From: Thelonectria olida
Taxonomy: Eukaryota > Ascomycota > Sordariomycetes > Hypocreales > Nectriaceae
NCBI GenBank assembly: GCA_020736575.1
Contig: JAGPYM010000027.1
Location: 434,001-498,000, forward strand
Length of the DNA stretch: 64,000 nucleotides
Reading direction: 5' to 3'
The notes under the pieces were generated by a model that was not told the DNA's origin, did no database searches, and saw only the letters and a program-made list of their open reading frames with translations. Position numbers and translations under genes: made by a program. Each line of letters begins with the position of its first letter. Position 1 is the first letter of the stretch. Positions 13,140 to 25,400 of this stretch are shown piece by piece.

Positions 13140-13690
13140 TTCATCCCATCTTAGAGCCATGCCAGGCTGAATGGCCTGCCTCCCTGGCCTGTCGTGAGCC
13201 AAAACAATTCTCCCGAAGTGGGTCGCTCGTTCCAGCCGAACCGATCTTGGGAACAGGATCCATTCGTGCATCCATCCTCAAAAGCGGCGAGGAAGTTTCG
13301 TTATATCTAGCAGCCTGCACCGTCTCCGTAGGGCGCCGTATGGTGCCGGGTGAGACGCCTGAAACCGTCCAACAAGAGATCCAAGACATCCTAGATAAGC
13401 TCGCGAAGGGAGTCTCTAATTTTAAGGCCGATGTCAAAGTTACTTGTTGGACGATCCTTTCACGGTACTCGTCGAAAAGCATATCAGCAAAGACACTCAA
13501 GGAAAACGCTACCATCAAAGGAGGCCCATTCTGAACTGACTGTGCCTTGCTGGCTGACAAAGGCATTCCGAGCATTCTCTGGGGACCCAAGGGCGAGAGA
13601 TTGCACGCCAAGGAGGAGTGAGTTGACGTCAATTCAGTGAGCAAGGTTGCTAAGGCATTGCAGTGATTGCGACAGAGTTTTGTAGATACA
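13140..13690 (+). pseudogene. M20-family metallopeptidase relic (C-terminal half, broken)
   Basis: Translation on + from about 13181 gives protein sequence typical of fungal M20 peptidases (acetylornithine deacetylase/ArgE-DapE type): a PAEPILGTGSIRASILKSGEE segment, ERR-like VGRRMVPGETPETV, and KADVKVT. The frame then moves: DDPFTVLVEKHIS is read in another frame from about 13452, the first frame returns with ENATIKGGPF, and IATEFC near the end is again shifted. Two in-frame TGA codons, at 13532 (in the family's F-W-T-D-C) and 13619 (after HAKEE), stand where the family has Trp. The catalytic N-terminal half with the metal ligands is not found upstream. The dimerisation and C-terminal parts alone cannot be active. 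Both stops are G-to-A changes in a GpG context, not the CpA context preferred by RIP, so ordinary decay fits better. Confidence 0.78.
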
Positions 13691-14363
13691 TGGGGAATAA
13701 ATGTAAGTATTGTTGTAATTTTGTGCATGCCACTGCTGCCGGCCATACCATAGGTCCTCAGAGTCTCTATTTATTATTACTGACGTGGTAGCCATGGTGC
13801 CATACTCAGTGACTCAAGCCTGCCGGCGGTAAATCCTGACATGAAGCCTACCAGGCACCAAGCTTGGCGACCCATTGAGTACAAAAAAAAAAAAAAAGGT
13901 CTGGCAAGGTACCTCGTTCAACAACGAAAGCAAGCGCATGGCCATGTCCTGGGTTAGGTGAGTCCGCGTCCCTTGGTGCGGAATCCTGCTTGGTCATTCA
14001 GTTGACCAGGGCACATGTCAGTCATTCACCCCGCTTTGTCAAGGTTATACCGCAAACGGAAGGCGGTCAGAAAAATGAGTTGGAGGGGCGGCAGAATTCG
14101 GACCTCAACGCCAAAAAATTTCTTTCGAGTCTCGAGTCGCTTGGGCCCGTGAAAGTCAGGTTGAATCACCCGACAACTCTTCCTGCTTGATCGCCACAAC
14201 ATCGAGAACCGAATTTCGCATCCAATTTCTGAAAGAATCCGTCATCTGTCCCTTGATTTCGTCGAAATCCCGTGCCGATTCCAAGTTATCACGGTCCCAA
14301 ACTCCAGCAGTTATTCACGACAGCCGCTCGCCGATCCGCTGACCCCCGTCCATCGACCTCACA
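13691..14363. other. Upstream region of the CTP synthase gene
   Basis: No gene is supported. A run of A (about 13879-13894) interrupts the sequence. The stretch next to the start is C/T-mixed without a clear TATA box. Confidence 0.55.
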
Positions 14364-17158
14364 ATGAAGATCGTGCTCGTTTCAGGCGGTGTCATTAGCG
14401 GAGTAGGAAAAGGTACGTTTCTTTAATATACTTGGCATATTTTCTTTCTGTCTAAGCCGCTGCGCCGCTCCCATCCTGAATATCTCCAACTACCGCCATC
14501 TTCGTCACTCCTCAATTATACTAATTACAAAACCATTAGGCATCATTGGTACGAGTTTGAATGAATTGATCCTTCTTTTCTTTCACTCACACGTCTTATT
14601 TTAGCCAGTAGCGCGGGGCTGTTGCTCAAAACTTTGGGTTATCGCGTAACGGTATTGTCCACCGCCACAACACCACGAATTCTCGCGATATATGCTAACA
14701 AAGCTCCGAAATAGGCGGCGAAGTGTGATCCATATATCTCACTGGACGCTAGTCTTCTCTCGCCCCTAGAGTAAGATCCCTGAGTCCCTATTGATGATAA
14801 TATCGCTAACCATACAACAGACATGGCGAGTGTTTCGTTTTGGCGGATGGCGGAGGTAAGATACATAATTTTGGCCGACCCATGTGACCACATGTCTAAT
14901 AGCAACTCACAGAGACGGATCTCGATCTGGGCAACTACGAACGGTTTGTTTTGCTGGTTCTCGTCAGATTAGTGGTTTACTGACGAACCGGCTAGATATC
15001 TCGGAATCCAGCTAAGTCGCGACAGCAATCTGACTACCGGCAAGATCTATAAGCTGGTCATTGTATGAGATTCCTTCATACTAATTGTTCCTAACTATTA
15101 AAGTGACTAACGGTTTTTCTTCTAGGATAAAGAGCGAAAAGGCGACTATCTGGGCAAGACGGTTCAGGTGCGAAGTGTGATCCAAAATTCGAAGTTCAGG
15201 TTATTCATGCGTATTTTAGGTGGTTCCTCACATAACTGACGCAATCCAAAATTGGATTGAACGAGTTGCGAAACTGCCTGTAGACGACTCGGGGGAGGAG
15301 CCAGACATCTGTATTGGTAAGTAATATAATCTTGACTCAATACGAGACTATACTAACGTCTTGTCCAGTCGAGTTGGTATGTTCTCTCCCTCTATTTATT
15401 CGTGCGTGTCGACTCTAACATATATGCTCGCAGGGTGGCACGATTGGGTATGTACATGATCTCATTTCGACATCTTTCAGAACCAGGATGTCCAAACTTA
15501 TTGCCGAAGCCCACCCTCTGCCTGCCCTCTCCCAGAAATCACTAAAAGCGGCTCCTAACCATTTTCTAGTGACCTTGAGTCCGGTCCCTTTGTTGAGGCA
15601 CTGGTGCATCTTAGACACAGACTTGGTCGCGACAACTTCGTCAGCATTGGTGTGTCGTATGTCCCAATCATCAACGGAGAAGAGAAGACCAAACCAACTC
15701 AAAACGCCGTTCGACAAATGCGAAGTGCTGGTTTGATTCCCGATGTGGTAGGTGATCACCCCTTTGGCATTGATGAATCATCTAATTCCCCTGTTAGATT
15801 GCTTGCCGTTGCGAGCGTTCCCTCGACGATGCTACTATTCGGAAGATTGCCAGTAGCTGTCAGGTTGAGTACGAGCAAGTCATTGGTGTTAGAAATATGG
15901 AGACTATCTACCAAGTCCCTCTTCTTCTGGAAGAGCAGGGTCTTCTCAAGCAATTGCGAAAGGGATTAGGGCTCGAACAAGCACCTCCGCTCCCAGCTAT
16001 GGTCCCGAAGGGCCAAGCCTTAGGGAAGCTTTGGAAAAAGACCGTTGTCCCCGGAACGCACCTCGATCCAGTCAACATTGTCTTGGTTGGCAAGTACGTC
16101 AGCTTTGATGATGCCTACCTCAGTGTCCGAAAGTCGCTTGAACACTCAGCGATGCATTGCTCAAGGAAATTGTGTCTTGTCTCAGTCGACAGTGAACACT
16201 TGGAACCCCACATGCAAAAGCAAGACCCCACCAAATATCACAATGCCTGGAAGGCTATCTGCGAAGCTCAGGGTATTCTTGTACCAGGTAAGCACTCAAA
16301 TGTTCCGTGATGAGAGTGGCTTCTTTGGCGTGTAACTTACACTTTCTTTATAGGCGGGTTCGGCAGCAGAGGCACTGAGGGCATGATCGAGGTCACCAAG
16401 TGGGCACGAGAGCGCAAGGTCCCATTCCTAGGAATCTGCCTGGGCATGCAAGTAGCCGTGATTGAGTATGCTCGTTCCCATCTAGGACTGAAGGAAGCAA
16501 CGTCTGAAGAGATTTCTGCCCATGCGGAACACCGAGTCATCATCTTCATGCCAGAAGGGTCCAGAGAGTAAGTCATTTGTCCTCACATGCCAATTTTTGC
16601 GAAGGAAAAACATGCGCTGACTTAAAATGGTAGACACATGGGTGGCACGATGAGAGTCGGTGAACGACCGTCCATCTTCAAGGCTGGTACAGAATGGAGT
16701 AAGCTCCGTGCCATGTACGGCGGCGATGAGACTGTCATTGAGCGTCACCGACACCGTTATGAGGTGAACCCGGATTATATCGGGCAGCTTGAGGAAGCTG
16801 GACTGAATATCACCGCTCTCGACGACTTGGGCGTCAGAGTTGAGTCGATTGAGCTCAAGGATCACCCTTTCTTTGTTGGGTATGCAGAATTAACATACGA
16901 GACTCAAACTTCGAGACCGGATCGCTAATTCGTTTCACCAGAGTGCAAGCCCATCCCGAATTCAAGAGCAAGGTAAGACATTTTTCTAAAGACTTTGTTA
17001 AAAACTCATGCTCATCAACCCGTCAGGTCCTAGAACCATCTCCTCCCTACCTCGGCTTTGTAGCCGCAAGCGCTGGGTGCCTCAAGGAGAAGATGGAGGC
17101 GGCACGTCTTAAGAAGGAAGGATTGGCGAATGGAACTGTGGATCTCTCTCATTTCTGA
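14364..17158 (+). CDS. Divergent CTP synthase (glutamine-hydrolysing)
   Basis: Seventeen exons: 14364..14412, 14540..14548, 14605..14651, 14715..14770, 14821..14855, 14913..14943, 14996..15062, 15126..15167, 15220..15316, 15369..15376, 15434..15447, 15570..15747, 15798..16287, 16354..16567, 16634..16879, 16942..16972, 17027..17158; 581 residues. The enzyme makes CTP from UTP, ATP and glutamine in the cytosol. The synthetase domain shows [13 protein letters not shown] (K16), KCDPY (K38, D40), [20 protein letters not shown] and KTKPTQ. The amidotransferase domain has the GGFGSRG oxyanion strand, nucleophile C403 in GICLGMQ, and H532/E534 in AHPEF. The segment at residues 43-52, almost always N-x-D-x-G-T-M in this family, reads [10 protein letters not shown] here, while the downstream HGE (55-57) is kept. 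Exons of 9, 8 and 14 bases encode conserved residues. It is probably a paralogue rather than the only CTP synthase of the genome, but that needs the rest of the genome. Confidence 0.9.
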
Positions 17159-17560
17159 TGAGTCAAACTACCAGCAGACATTAGGATGCTAGGAAACCCC
17201 GCTGGATTCGATCGTGATAGTGCTGAGGCAGAAGATACAAATCAAGGGCTCGTCTTCAGATACACAAAAGCACTTTTAGAAACATTTAGAGACGACAAGA
17301 CATTTTGGTATAGATGGTTGGTATTAGATTGAATTATAGGTATAGAACCTAGAACACAAAAGCAATTTGAGTCGGCAACTAATAAAGAAGCTATCTTCTT
17401 TGCGCACATCCACGCGCACGAAAATTCATACAAGTTTGGTGCCAGTTAATGAGATAGGAACCCACGTACACACTCACGCACTGGTGACGAAATCATCGTT
17501 AATCTAAGGATAGAAAGTTCTATGTCAGTTGGGGAGCTAGAAGATTGAACTCTGGCACTT
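17159..17560. other. 3' flank of the CTP synthase gene
   Basis: Probably 3' UTR and spacer. No coding sequence or RNA gene is recognised. Confidence 0.5.
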
Positions 17561-17880
17561 ATTGAGCTTTAAACAACTTTGTGTTTCTCTCAACTTGACT
17601 AGAGCAATATATAACCTAAACAATCTTATCTATATATTATGTTATTTATTTATATTCAATATAATATAATACTTGAGCTATATATTATTGAAATTAATAT
17701 AAGAAAATAAAAGTAGAAAAAAGAAAATAATAAGTAAATAAAATATAAATAGTAAAGAAATATATAATAAATATATAAAAGTAAAAATAAACTATTAATT
17801 AGTTTCTATAAGAATTACTTTTAAGTATTTTTATCTACTAACTCATTGTATATAATAATATTTATAACTGTATAGTGCCA
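17561..17880. repeat. AT-rich low-complexity island
   Basis: About 300 bases consist almost entirely of A and T (TATATAATA, AAATAAAA and TTATTTATTTATATT runs) and contrast sharply with the flanks. It is too degraded to show terminal repeats or coding remnants. It may be a heavily mutated transposon scrap or a structural AT block. Confidence 0.75.
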
Positions 17881-18340
17881 TTTTTCGGCCCTAAGGTTTC
17901 CTTATTGCATTGCTCGACCTAAAGCAAGCGCCAACTGGACATGGGGTTAGCTGGTGCCCCGCAAACTCAGTTGGCAATGTATCTTTGCTGGAAGCTCGCC
18001 TGGGACGATGCCATGGTGAAGCGCCGAGAAAACCTCTGCTTCGAGTCTCTTCTTGGGGTCTGAGCCCGCATTTTCCAGCCACATAACATCATACTCATGA
18101 TCAACTCGGTCCCAACCTAGGGACCACCTCCAAATACTGCCTATTCGGCCCATGAAATACGGTCACTACCAAGCGGCGGGACAATATCCGCCACGGTGCG
18201 GTTCAGATGGGACCGGACGCATGAAATGTCAGAATCGAAACCAAGGCTTTGAATGTATACAGCCAGCTCAACCGTCATCGTATTTTTGTTTTCCCTTCCT
18301 ATGAATCGCTAACTACCTAGAACGCCGCAAAACAAAGTCC
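17881..18340. other. 3' flank of the bZIP gene
   Basis: Base composition returns to normal at 17880. No gene is supported. The end nearest 18340 should be the 3' UTR of the bZIP gene on -. Confidence 0.5.
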
Positions 18341-19492
18341 TCAAACCTCCCATGGTGAACCCCAAAGAACGCTATCTGATGGCTGAAGATGGAGACCCGG
18401 GCCTACCCACGCCTCATGGTAAGAGCAGGAGTGCATGGTCGGCATGGTCGGCATGTGTTGAGTTGGAACCGGAATGGTTTCTTCTTGCAATGGCTCCAGT
18501 GCCATGTCTAGTATGTCTTCTGGTGACCTGGAACTCTGCTGGGATGGATCGGCCCACGTGGTCGGAACGCTTTCCATCTCGGGAGTACGAATGCCATGTG
18601 AATCGGTGGCGCTGGTCCCGCTTCCACTTGAGCTTCGTTGATAGTCAACCCAGGGCATGGTGCTGGGCTGAAAGGGAGAAGGACACGGTGGCAGTCCGCT
18701 CACAGACTTCCTGGCCTCGTGAGCAATGTATTTTTGGATGAGGACGCAGTTGCAATCAGTATGCCGCAACAGTTGAGTCTTCAAGTGGTAGATCTCGGCT
18801 GTGAGATCGTCAAAGATCTTGGACAGGTGTCGGTTGTGGTCCTCCATGGCCTGCTCGCGTTGGGCAAGTGCCGACGCTTCGTCACGCTTCCTCATACGGC
18901 ACTTTGTAGCGGCAATTCTGTTGCGCTCAAGGATGCGTCGCCGCCTGGGATCCTTGAACTGGCCTTCACCATCAGAGTCCTGTGATCTTGATGATTGCAA
19001 GGAGGCTCTACGCTGCGTTTTAGGCTTTCTACCCCGCTTGTTGCCTTTCGTCTCCTCTGCAATTGGTTCAGAGAAGTCTTCTTCCAGTTTAACAGGAACG
19101 TCTTGGTGTTGTGATGAGGTGCGGAGTCGGCGAGGTGGCTTCTGCTCGGCCATGGAGGCTGGTGGTGCGGCATGCAAAGGCTTGGAATCCTCGGAGAACT
19201 TTGCAGCGGCGACTTGTTGAGGGAAGCACTGGGGAAAGGCAAAGGATACCTGGGTTGACATGGGCGAGGCACTGATGGCTTCGTCAAAGAAGGAAGAATC
19301 GGTGACTTGGCTCAGTGCGGATTGAAATGCCAAGTTACTTCGAGGGGCTGGAGAGTCTGGGCCTATACGATACGATGGCGGGGTAGCCAAGCATCCTGAG
19401 GAAGACGGAGTCGATGCGGTTGTGGTGAAGCATGGGCCGTACGGGAAGTCAAACCCAGGCGTGGGGTAGCTGTTTCCAACGAAGTCGGTCAT
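18341..19492 (-). CDS. ATF/CREB-like bZIP transcription factor
   Basis: A single exon of 383 residues starts at the ATG at 19492 (MTDFVGNSYPTPGFDFP). The basic region at about residues 182-203 contains NRIAATKCRMRKR, matching the N-x2-A-A-x-K-C-R consensus of ATF/CREB-type bZIPs. A leucine-zipper-like helix follows to about residue 245. The segment LTAEIYHLKTQLLRH-TDCNCVLIQKYI is typical of fungal Atf-like factors. An AT-hook-like KRGRKP lies at about 152-157. The flanking regions are Ser/Pro/Gln-rich and probably disordered activation segments. Such factors act in the nucleus on CRE-like sites in stress, sporulation or metabolite control. Which paralogue it is, and whether it controls its neighbours, cannot be told here. 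Confidence 0.9.
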   Translation of the reverse strand: MTDFVGNSYPTPGFDFPYGPCFTTTASTPSSSGCLATPPSYRIGPDSPAPRSNLAFQSALSQVTDSSFFDEAISASPMSTQVSFAFPQCFPQQVAAAKFSEDSKPLHAAPPASMAEQKPPRRLRTSSQHQDVPVKLEEDFSEPIAEETKGNKRGRKPKTQRRASLQSSRSQDSDGEGQFKDPRRRRILERNRIAATKCRMRKRDEASALAQREQAMEDHNRHLSKIFDDLTAEIYHLKTQLLRHTDCNCVLIQKYIAHEARKSVSGLPPCPSPFQPSTMPWVDYQRSSSGSGTSATDSHGIRTPEMESVPTTWADPSQQSSRSPEDILDMALEPLQEETIPVPTQHMPTMPTMHSCSYHEAWVGPGLHLQPSDSVLWGSPWEV

Positions 19493-22400
19493 CGGAAATG
19501 TTGTTGAAGGTCGGGGGATGCTCTCTGCTTAAGGCCCAAGCTGGTGATATCCGCGCAGTGGCCGGTGGGCAGATAAGACGCGAGAGAGATTGGGTTACGT
19601 CGGATAGGGTGTCCGGTCTATGAAAGGAAGGCGGCTTTCCAGTTTTGCCACGACAGAGCGAGACACGGTCCTGATGAGGGCTGGAAGGTGGTTTGGGAGA
19701 GTTCCGGGAGGGTTGGTTGTTCAAGAGCTTTGTGGGTGCTTGGACTGGGACATCAAGCAAAAGCAAACGACAAGAGAGATATGGTGAGAGTGGGAATCAG
19801 AGATGGTGAGTTGTGGGAGGTGGCACGATCAAATACGGTCGACGGTTCTGCACCACGACTGCAATACGACACCAGGCTCAATAGCCAGAAGCTTGGCCAG
19901 GCCCTAGCACAAAGCCGAGACAGAAACTTGGAGCGACAATTAAACTTTTCCGTCCAGGACACGATATTCAGACTTGGTATCTTTGTTGCTGTAAGGCGAT
20001 GCTAGGAGAGGGGAGGAGAGGGGAGGGGGGCGTGTGTGAAGGCAGGTAGCGAAACTCCTCATGGGCTGGCTGGTGAACTAAGGTATGGGCCGTTTGGCAA
20101 CTAGCCTTTCCTCGGTCCTCGTTGCGTGAAGGGAAGAGTTTCCCAAGGCCGTGAGTAGGTCTGACAGCAGCAGCAAAAGGCGGGGGCATGGCATCAGAAA
20201 CGGGATGCCTGGCTGGCTGGCTTGCTTCTTGGCTTTGTTGGGTGTGGACGGACATGCATGCAAGTACATACAATAGCGCCATGGGTATTGGATGTGTGTA
20301 CTTGCATCAGATCAGCACCAACATCAGCACCAAAGCACAAGCACCGAACTCGAGGTGGACCCTGGACCCTTGACAACGGGCGAAACTTGGCAATCTCCCT
20401 GTCGAGCGAGGTGAACCGGGGATATGGGGATGGATCATGGACCTGGTACCTACCTCCGGTGGCGTTTGGATTCGTCGTGCTCCCCAAGGAGGAGGGCCGC
20501 CACCTCGACGACAGGATTGGGATTGTTGCTCTCCACAGCCGCACGTCAACTCCCAACTATCGAAAACTTCGCAGGCCTTGACGCCTTTGAGGGCTCGATT
20601 GGGTTTTCCGAGCTCGTGCAGCATGTCTCATTGGCGAGTTCAGGCCTCCAACGTGGCAATTCCCGCTGAGGCCACGAGAGGAACAAGCATGTGGTGGCAC
20701 GAAGCGTCCAGGCACAGGGTGCAGCAGCACCTCATGGGCGGGTTCTCCCATGGGGCCTCGCATGGGTTTCCATCTGGACTCTGAAATCAACCTGTTCGAA
20801 AAGACGGGGAATTGGAGATCGGACAGCGGCACTACCACGACATCCCAAAAGAGCCGGTTGCATCGCGAGCAAGACGAGGGGCCAGGCCAGGGCTAGGCAG
20901 GCCCCTGACCCCAGCAACAGCAACACTCACTCGGCCGAAGCTTCACACTTCACAGCCGAAACTTGACCAGCCGGAATAGGATCCGTCGGAGAGAAAAGCT
21001 TAGCTGTCGTGACGAGCGACGACGAGGTATCGTGACTGGACAAGAGATGGCCAGGCTAAGGTCCGATCAAGTAGGTGAGGGTGGAGTTTGTTGAGAGGAA
21101 CCATTTTTTATTAATTAACCAAGGAGCTAAGGCGAAGATCAGACGGCGCTGGCCTGGACGCACAGCCCTCGAGGGGAGGAGAGCCCACGCATCCCGCAGG
21201 CATGCAGCGCAGTGCGTCGTACCGGCCGGTATCAGAGCGAGCAGAAGGGAGCTGGGCAACCTCTACATAGTCCGAGATGCACAAGCTGCTGCGCGCGGTC
21301 CTTGCGAAAGCGGGGTTTGCGTCGTCTTTCACGCCTTAAGATTGCCAGGTTCCTGGTGGGTGGTGTGATGCAAACTTTTGGGCTTGGCTGGTCTGCTCCC
21401 GTCTTGCAAGTTGGGTGCTGTGCAAGCAAGCAGGTGCTGGATATCCCGGGTGCGCTTTGATACGGTATCGGCGTCACCAAGAGTTCAACGGAATTTACCT
21501 TTGCCATGGCGGCCCGGAGAAAATTCCATCATCCAAGCTTGGCTGCATGTCACGGTGGTTTCACAAAGCCAAGGGCATCCATCAGCTTTGACTGACACCT
21601 TGCCGGCCATGGTCAGTCATTTATGATGCCGAGATACGATACCCATGAAAGACTGCCGACAGAAGCACAGCATTGCCGACTGCAGGTCATCTCCAGTCGC
21701 TTGGGCCAGGTTTGGTTTGCATACATACGCACATAGCTGTACGCCACGCCAATCATGCTCGAGTGTGCTTCGTCAACGGCTCAACGCTCCTCCAGGTCGA
21801 CGACGCTTATGCCCGCCACACGCACGCCTCGAGTGGCTGGCTGGACTTGCTGCGCTGGGGGGAAGGCGTGGGCTTCCAAAGCGATCAGTCAGCCATAGGG
21901 GTCTGTCTGACCAGATCAGATCAGCCCTGAAGGTCTCCATGCCGAGAGTCGAGACCATTGGATTGTGGCGCGTCGCAGTAAAGGTTCGCTCCAGTTTCCC
22001 ACGGCTCGACCTCAACTCTATTCTTTCTCTTCCGAATGCGCGCACGCAGAGACCAAGCTGGCTGGCTCCTGCAGTGCAGTGCAGTGCAGTGCTGTGCTGG
22101 CCGTCCAAGCTGGCCGCGCTCTCGCATAGACTCGGATGCTGCTGACGAAGGTCGAAATGAAATCGCCTTGCGTCTGCTGTAATTGAAGGACCCCAACCAT
22201 TCCCTTGACGGCAACGCCTGCGAACGAACAAGCAAACCTTGGCGCCCAGTGATCAACTACGATGCGTCTCAGAATTCTCAAGCCATGCCATAAGCCGGCA
22301 ATTGGCCCGTGTCCCAGTTAGACTTTTGCTGATCAACGTAGGGATTGAGGCTCTCCGTCAGTCCTCCTCAGGCCGAGACCAGCGCCTTCACAAATCTGGA

Positions 22401-25400
22401 GAATGAGTGGCAGCGGCCAAGGGCATTGCATTTCCTCCGTAGCACGAGATATCTCCACACGCCCAGGACCAGCCTAGTGTCCGCACTTAACCTTCTGTTA
22501 GGGCCTTGGACGTTGGAGATACGAAGCCTGCTTCTCCGCTCCTGAGCGCGCCAAGTAGGCGGAGGGCGCCGGCGAAGCGAAGTCAACACGGTTGGACACC
22601 AGGAGCATCTTCTCCAAGCTTTGCAGAGTTTAATTCTTGTCAGCATTTGAGAGGTGGAAGGGGACCGGACGATAAACAAAACAAATCGATGCTAGGCTAT
22701 TGAGCGGGCGCTGCTTGGAGCTGACAGCTTGCAGAGTAAACGCCGTGCTGTGCTGCATACTACGGCAGTATACGCAACCCCGCTCGACGATGCAACATCG
22801 CGTATCCCGCAGGCAGCTCAGGAAGAGAGAGAGAGACAGGGAGCGGATCGACGACCGGGCCTCTACGAACCGTTTGATGCCTCTTTCTTACGTACCTTGT
22901 CCCACGACGTCTTCGCTTATTAGCCCGCACAACGAACAATCCGACAGGGCTAGGTCGACAAGGTACGCCGCCGCACTGTCAACAAAAGCCGTTGATGTGT
23001 GAACTAATAATAATTCAAGCGTGGGCTTGGACCGTTTTCACCCCAAGCGCCTGTGAGACGTGCAAATCTCGTCTCGCAACTCGAGGACTAACTAGGCTAC
23101 GGCTCGGGAGGGATTCTGTCCCGTTAGTTCGCAGAGCTCTCTCTTTTTTTTTTGCCCTCCTCCCTCCCCTCAACATCAGCCAGTGACAAGGAAAAAGTCA
23201 GACGAGCTAACGCCTCTCTAATTGCTCAGACCCGTGCGGCTTCGAGTGGCTATCACTGCATCAGGTAAACTTTGAAACTATTCATCCTACGCTACGCCTC
23301 GATGGCTTTGGTCCTAAATCAGCCAGAGTGGCGACCCATCCGTGAAACCATGGCAATCTTCTGATATCCCAATTCGTCTTCGTACATGTTCGGGCTCGGG
23401 GCTGACGTCCTGCGCCGTGGATTGGCCCAAAGGCAGCTTCCCCTCGCCCAGCAACGTTTTGGCCGTTCTAACGAGCGCCCCTCATGGGCCTGGCACATGT
23501 CACCATTGTTTGCTTGCTTGATCTCCTGACACCACACCACCTCTGGACTCGGGCTTGGGAATGTTGGCCTCTGCGCCTCCGTCCTCCTGCAATTTGGGTT
23601 GAAAAACTCAATGAGAGGAGGGCTAATTTGGGCGGGCCTCGATCTAATCGGATCGCCATCGATCCTGCTAGCTTCAAGCACCGGCACGGGTAATAACTTC
23701 CCCCCCAAAATGTGTCCCGCCTGGTAGACCCGGTGATGGTCTGATGTTTGGCCATGGATGGATGGACCTTGGCCCCTCTTGGAGACGTGGACCTTGGACT
23801 GAATGGGTAATCCGAACCTGTGAGGACGGACATGGCATCATCGAGACACCTGGACAGGTTACACAACGCCGTTGGTTGTCAAGATGCCGATCAAACAGTA
23901 GGCAGTGTTTTTTTCTTTGAATAATGTCACAGCTTGGCCAAGCATGCGTTGAGGAAACCACCCGGCCTCTGGCACATTACGTACATCCTTGCCCGTCCTT
24001 CTCAACGTATCTCCTATTCCGGTCCCCAACCCCCAATGTTACAATCAAGAGGGGTTGGGTTGGGTTCAAGCCCCCTGTCCTCAGGTCGCCACTGCGAGGA
24101 CCTGTTTAGCGTACGGCTCTCAGTGCTCCGGCATGCCCAGATATGAATCGAGCCATGTCTTGCGGGCACCGAAATCATCCGTGTCTCGCAGTTATCGTCC
24201 CCCTCGATGGGCCGAGAGGAGGTGAATCGGATTTGACTCAGCAACTGCGCGTCCGGGATAGATTACCACGGTTGGTCACGATAGGAAACGACGGGCTAAC
24301 TAGCGACTCGTTGACAGCATCGACGGAGCGACTCACGACTCAAGGATCAGGGTATCTTGTCCCGAAGAAGGGTTTCGGAGAATTAACCGAGTCATGAACC
24401 TGGCTCTGTCACCTCTCACAGGGGCAGGGTCATGACTTAATTGTGGCAAGATGAACGACGTTTGTGTCTGTTAATGGGTAGCTTGCGCTATTTCTATGTT
24501 TCCTACGAGTTCTGTTCCTGATATAACAAGTGATGAAAGAAACTCTAACGAGGCAGTCGGTGATGTTTTCGGACGCTTGGATGTCTACCTGTAATAACCA
24601 ACGAGCGATAAAGGATATATCTCAGGTCACGACTCGAGGTTTGGACAGATTGGAAATCAACTAGTTAACTGGACAAGTGGGGATTCTGAGAAGACATCTC
24701 GCTGACAGTTTCCAAGGCTTGTGAAATCACTCATCCTTGTTTGTAATCACGCATGTCTGGCCTCGACACTCTGCACTCTTTCGAGATATGGCCTCAAGTA
24801 CGTAACCATCTATCGGCAAAAACAGCCGAGATCGTGGCGAAGTCAGTCATGGGACTTTTCTTTTCCCCATTTGCGCTTCATCGTCTCTCGATTCAACTCG
24901 CACGTCTCGATGTCACTGGAACCTTAAACACCTGCGAGCGGGTATGTCATCTGCCCGGGAGGGTTCCCGATTCATCCACTGGGTAGACATTGATAGGCGG
25001 GAGTGTCATCCATAAAACACCACAGGTCGGCCTGCGAGGCTAGCCAAGGCGCTTTGCAACTCGACCTTCCTCACTGTGAGAAGTGCGGTTTGTTATCCCA
25101 GAGATCCGGTTCCTTGGCGGCTTTCCTTCCTAGCAGGGCGTCCTCGTCCCCCAAGAGGTTTGGGGGAGGGGCTTTCCAAGCGGGGGACGAGACCATGTTG
25201 AAGTGCACGATGGGTTGTTAGTGCAGCCTTGGGGTGATATCGCGACAGCACCGGCTGGCGACCGTGTCTCGACGGCGGCGGGGATTTGATAGCTCGGCAA
25301 CTCCCGAACGTCCTGTGACATACCATGACCCTCCTTTCTCACAGTGATGAGATTTGAATGGAAGTCCCGGAGGCCGTCTGGCGGGAAATCCGTGATTCGG

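Noticed and set aside
13140..13690. RIP as cause of the peptidase relic's stops
   Set aside because: Both TGG-to-TGA changes lie in GpG rather than the RIP-preferred TpG/CpA context.
21645..22231. Overlapping 166- and 152-codon frames on opposite strands
   Set aside because: Both are compositional, Arg/Ser/Cys-rich, without domains, and exclude each other.
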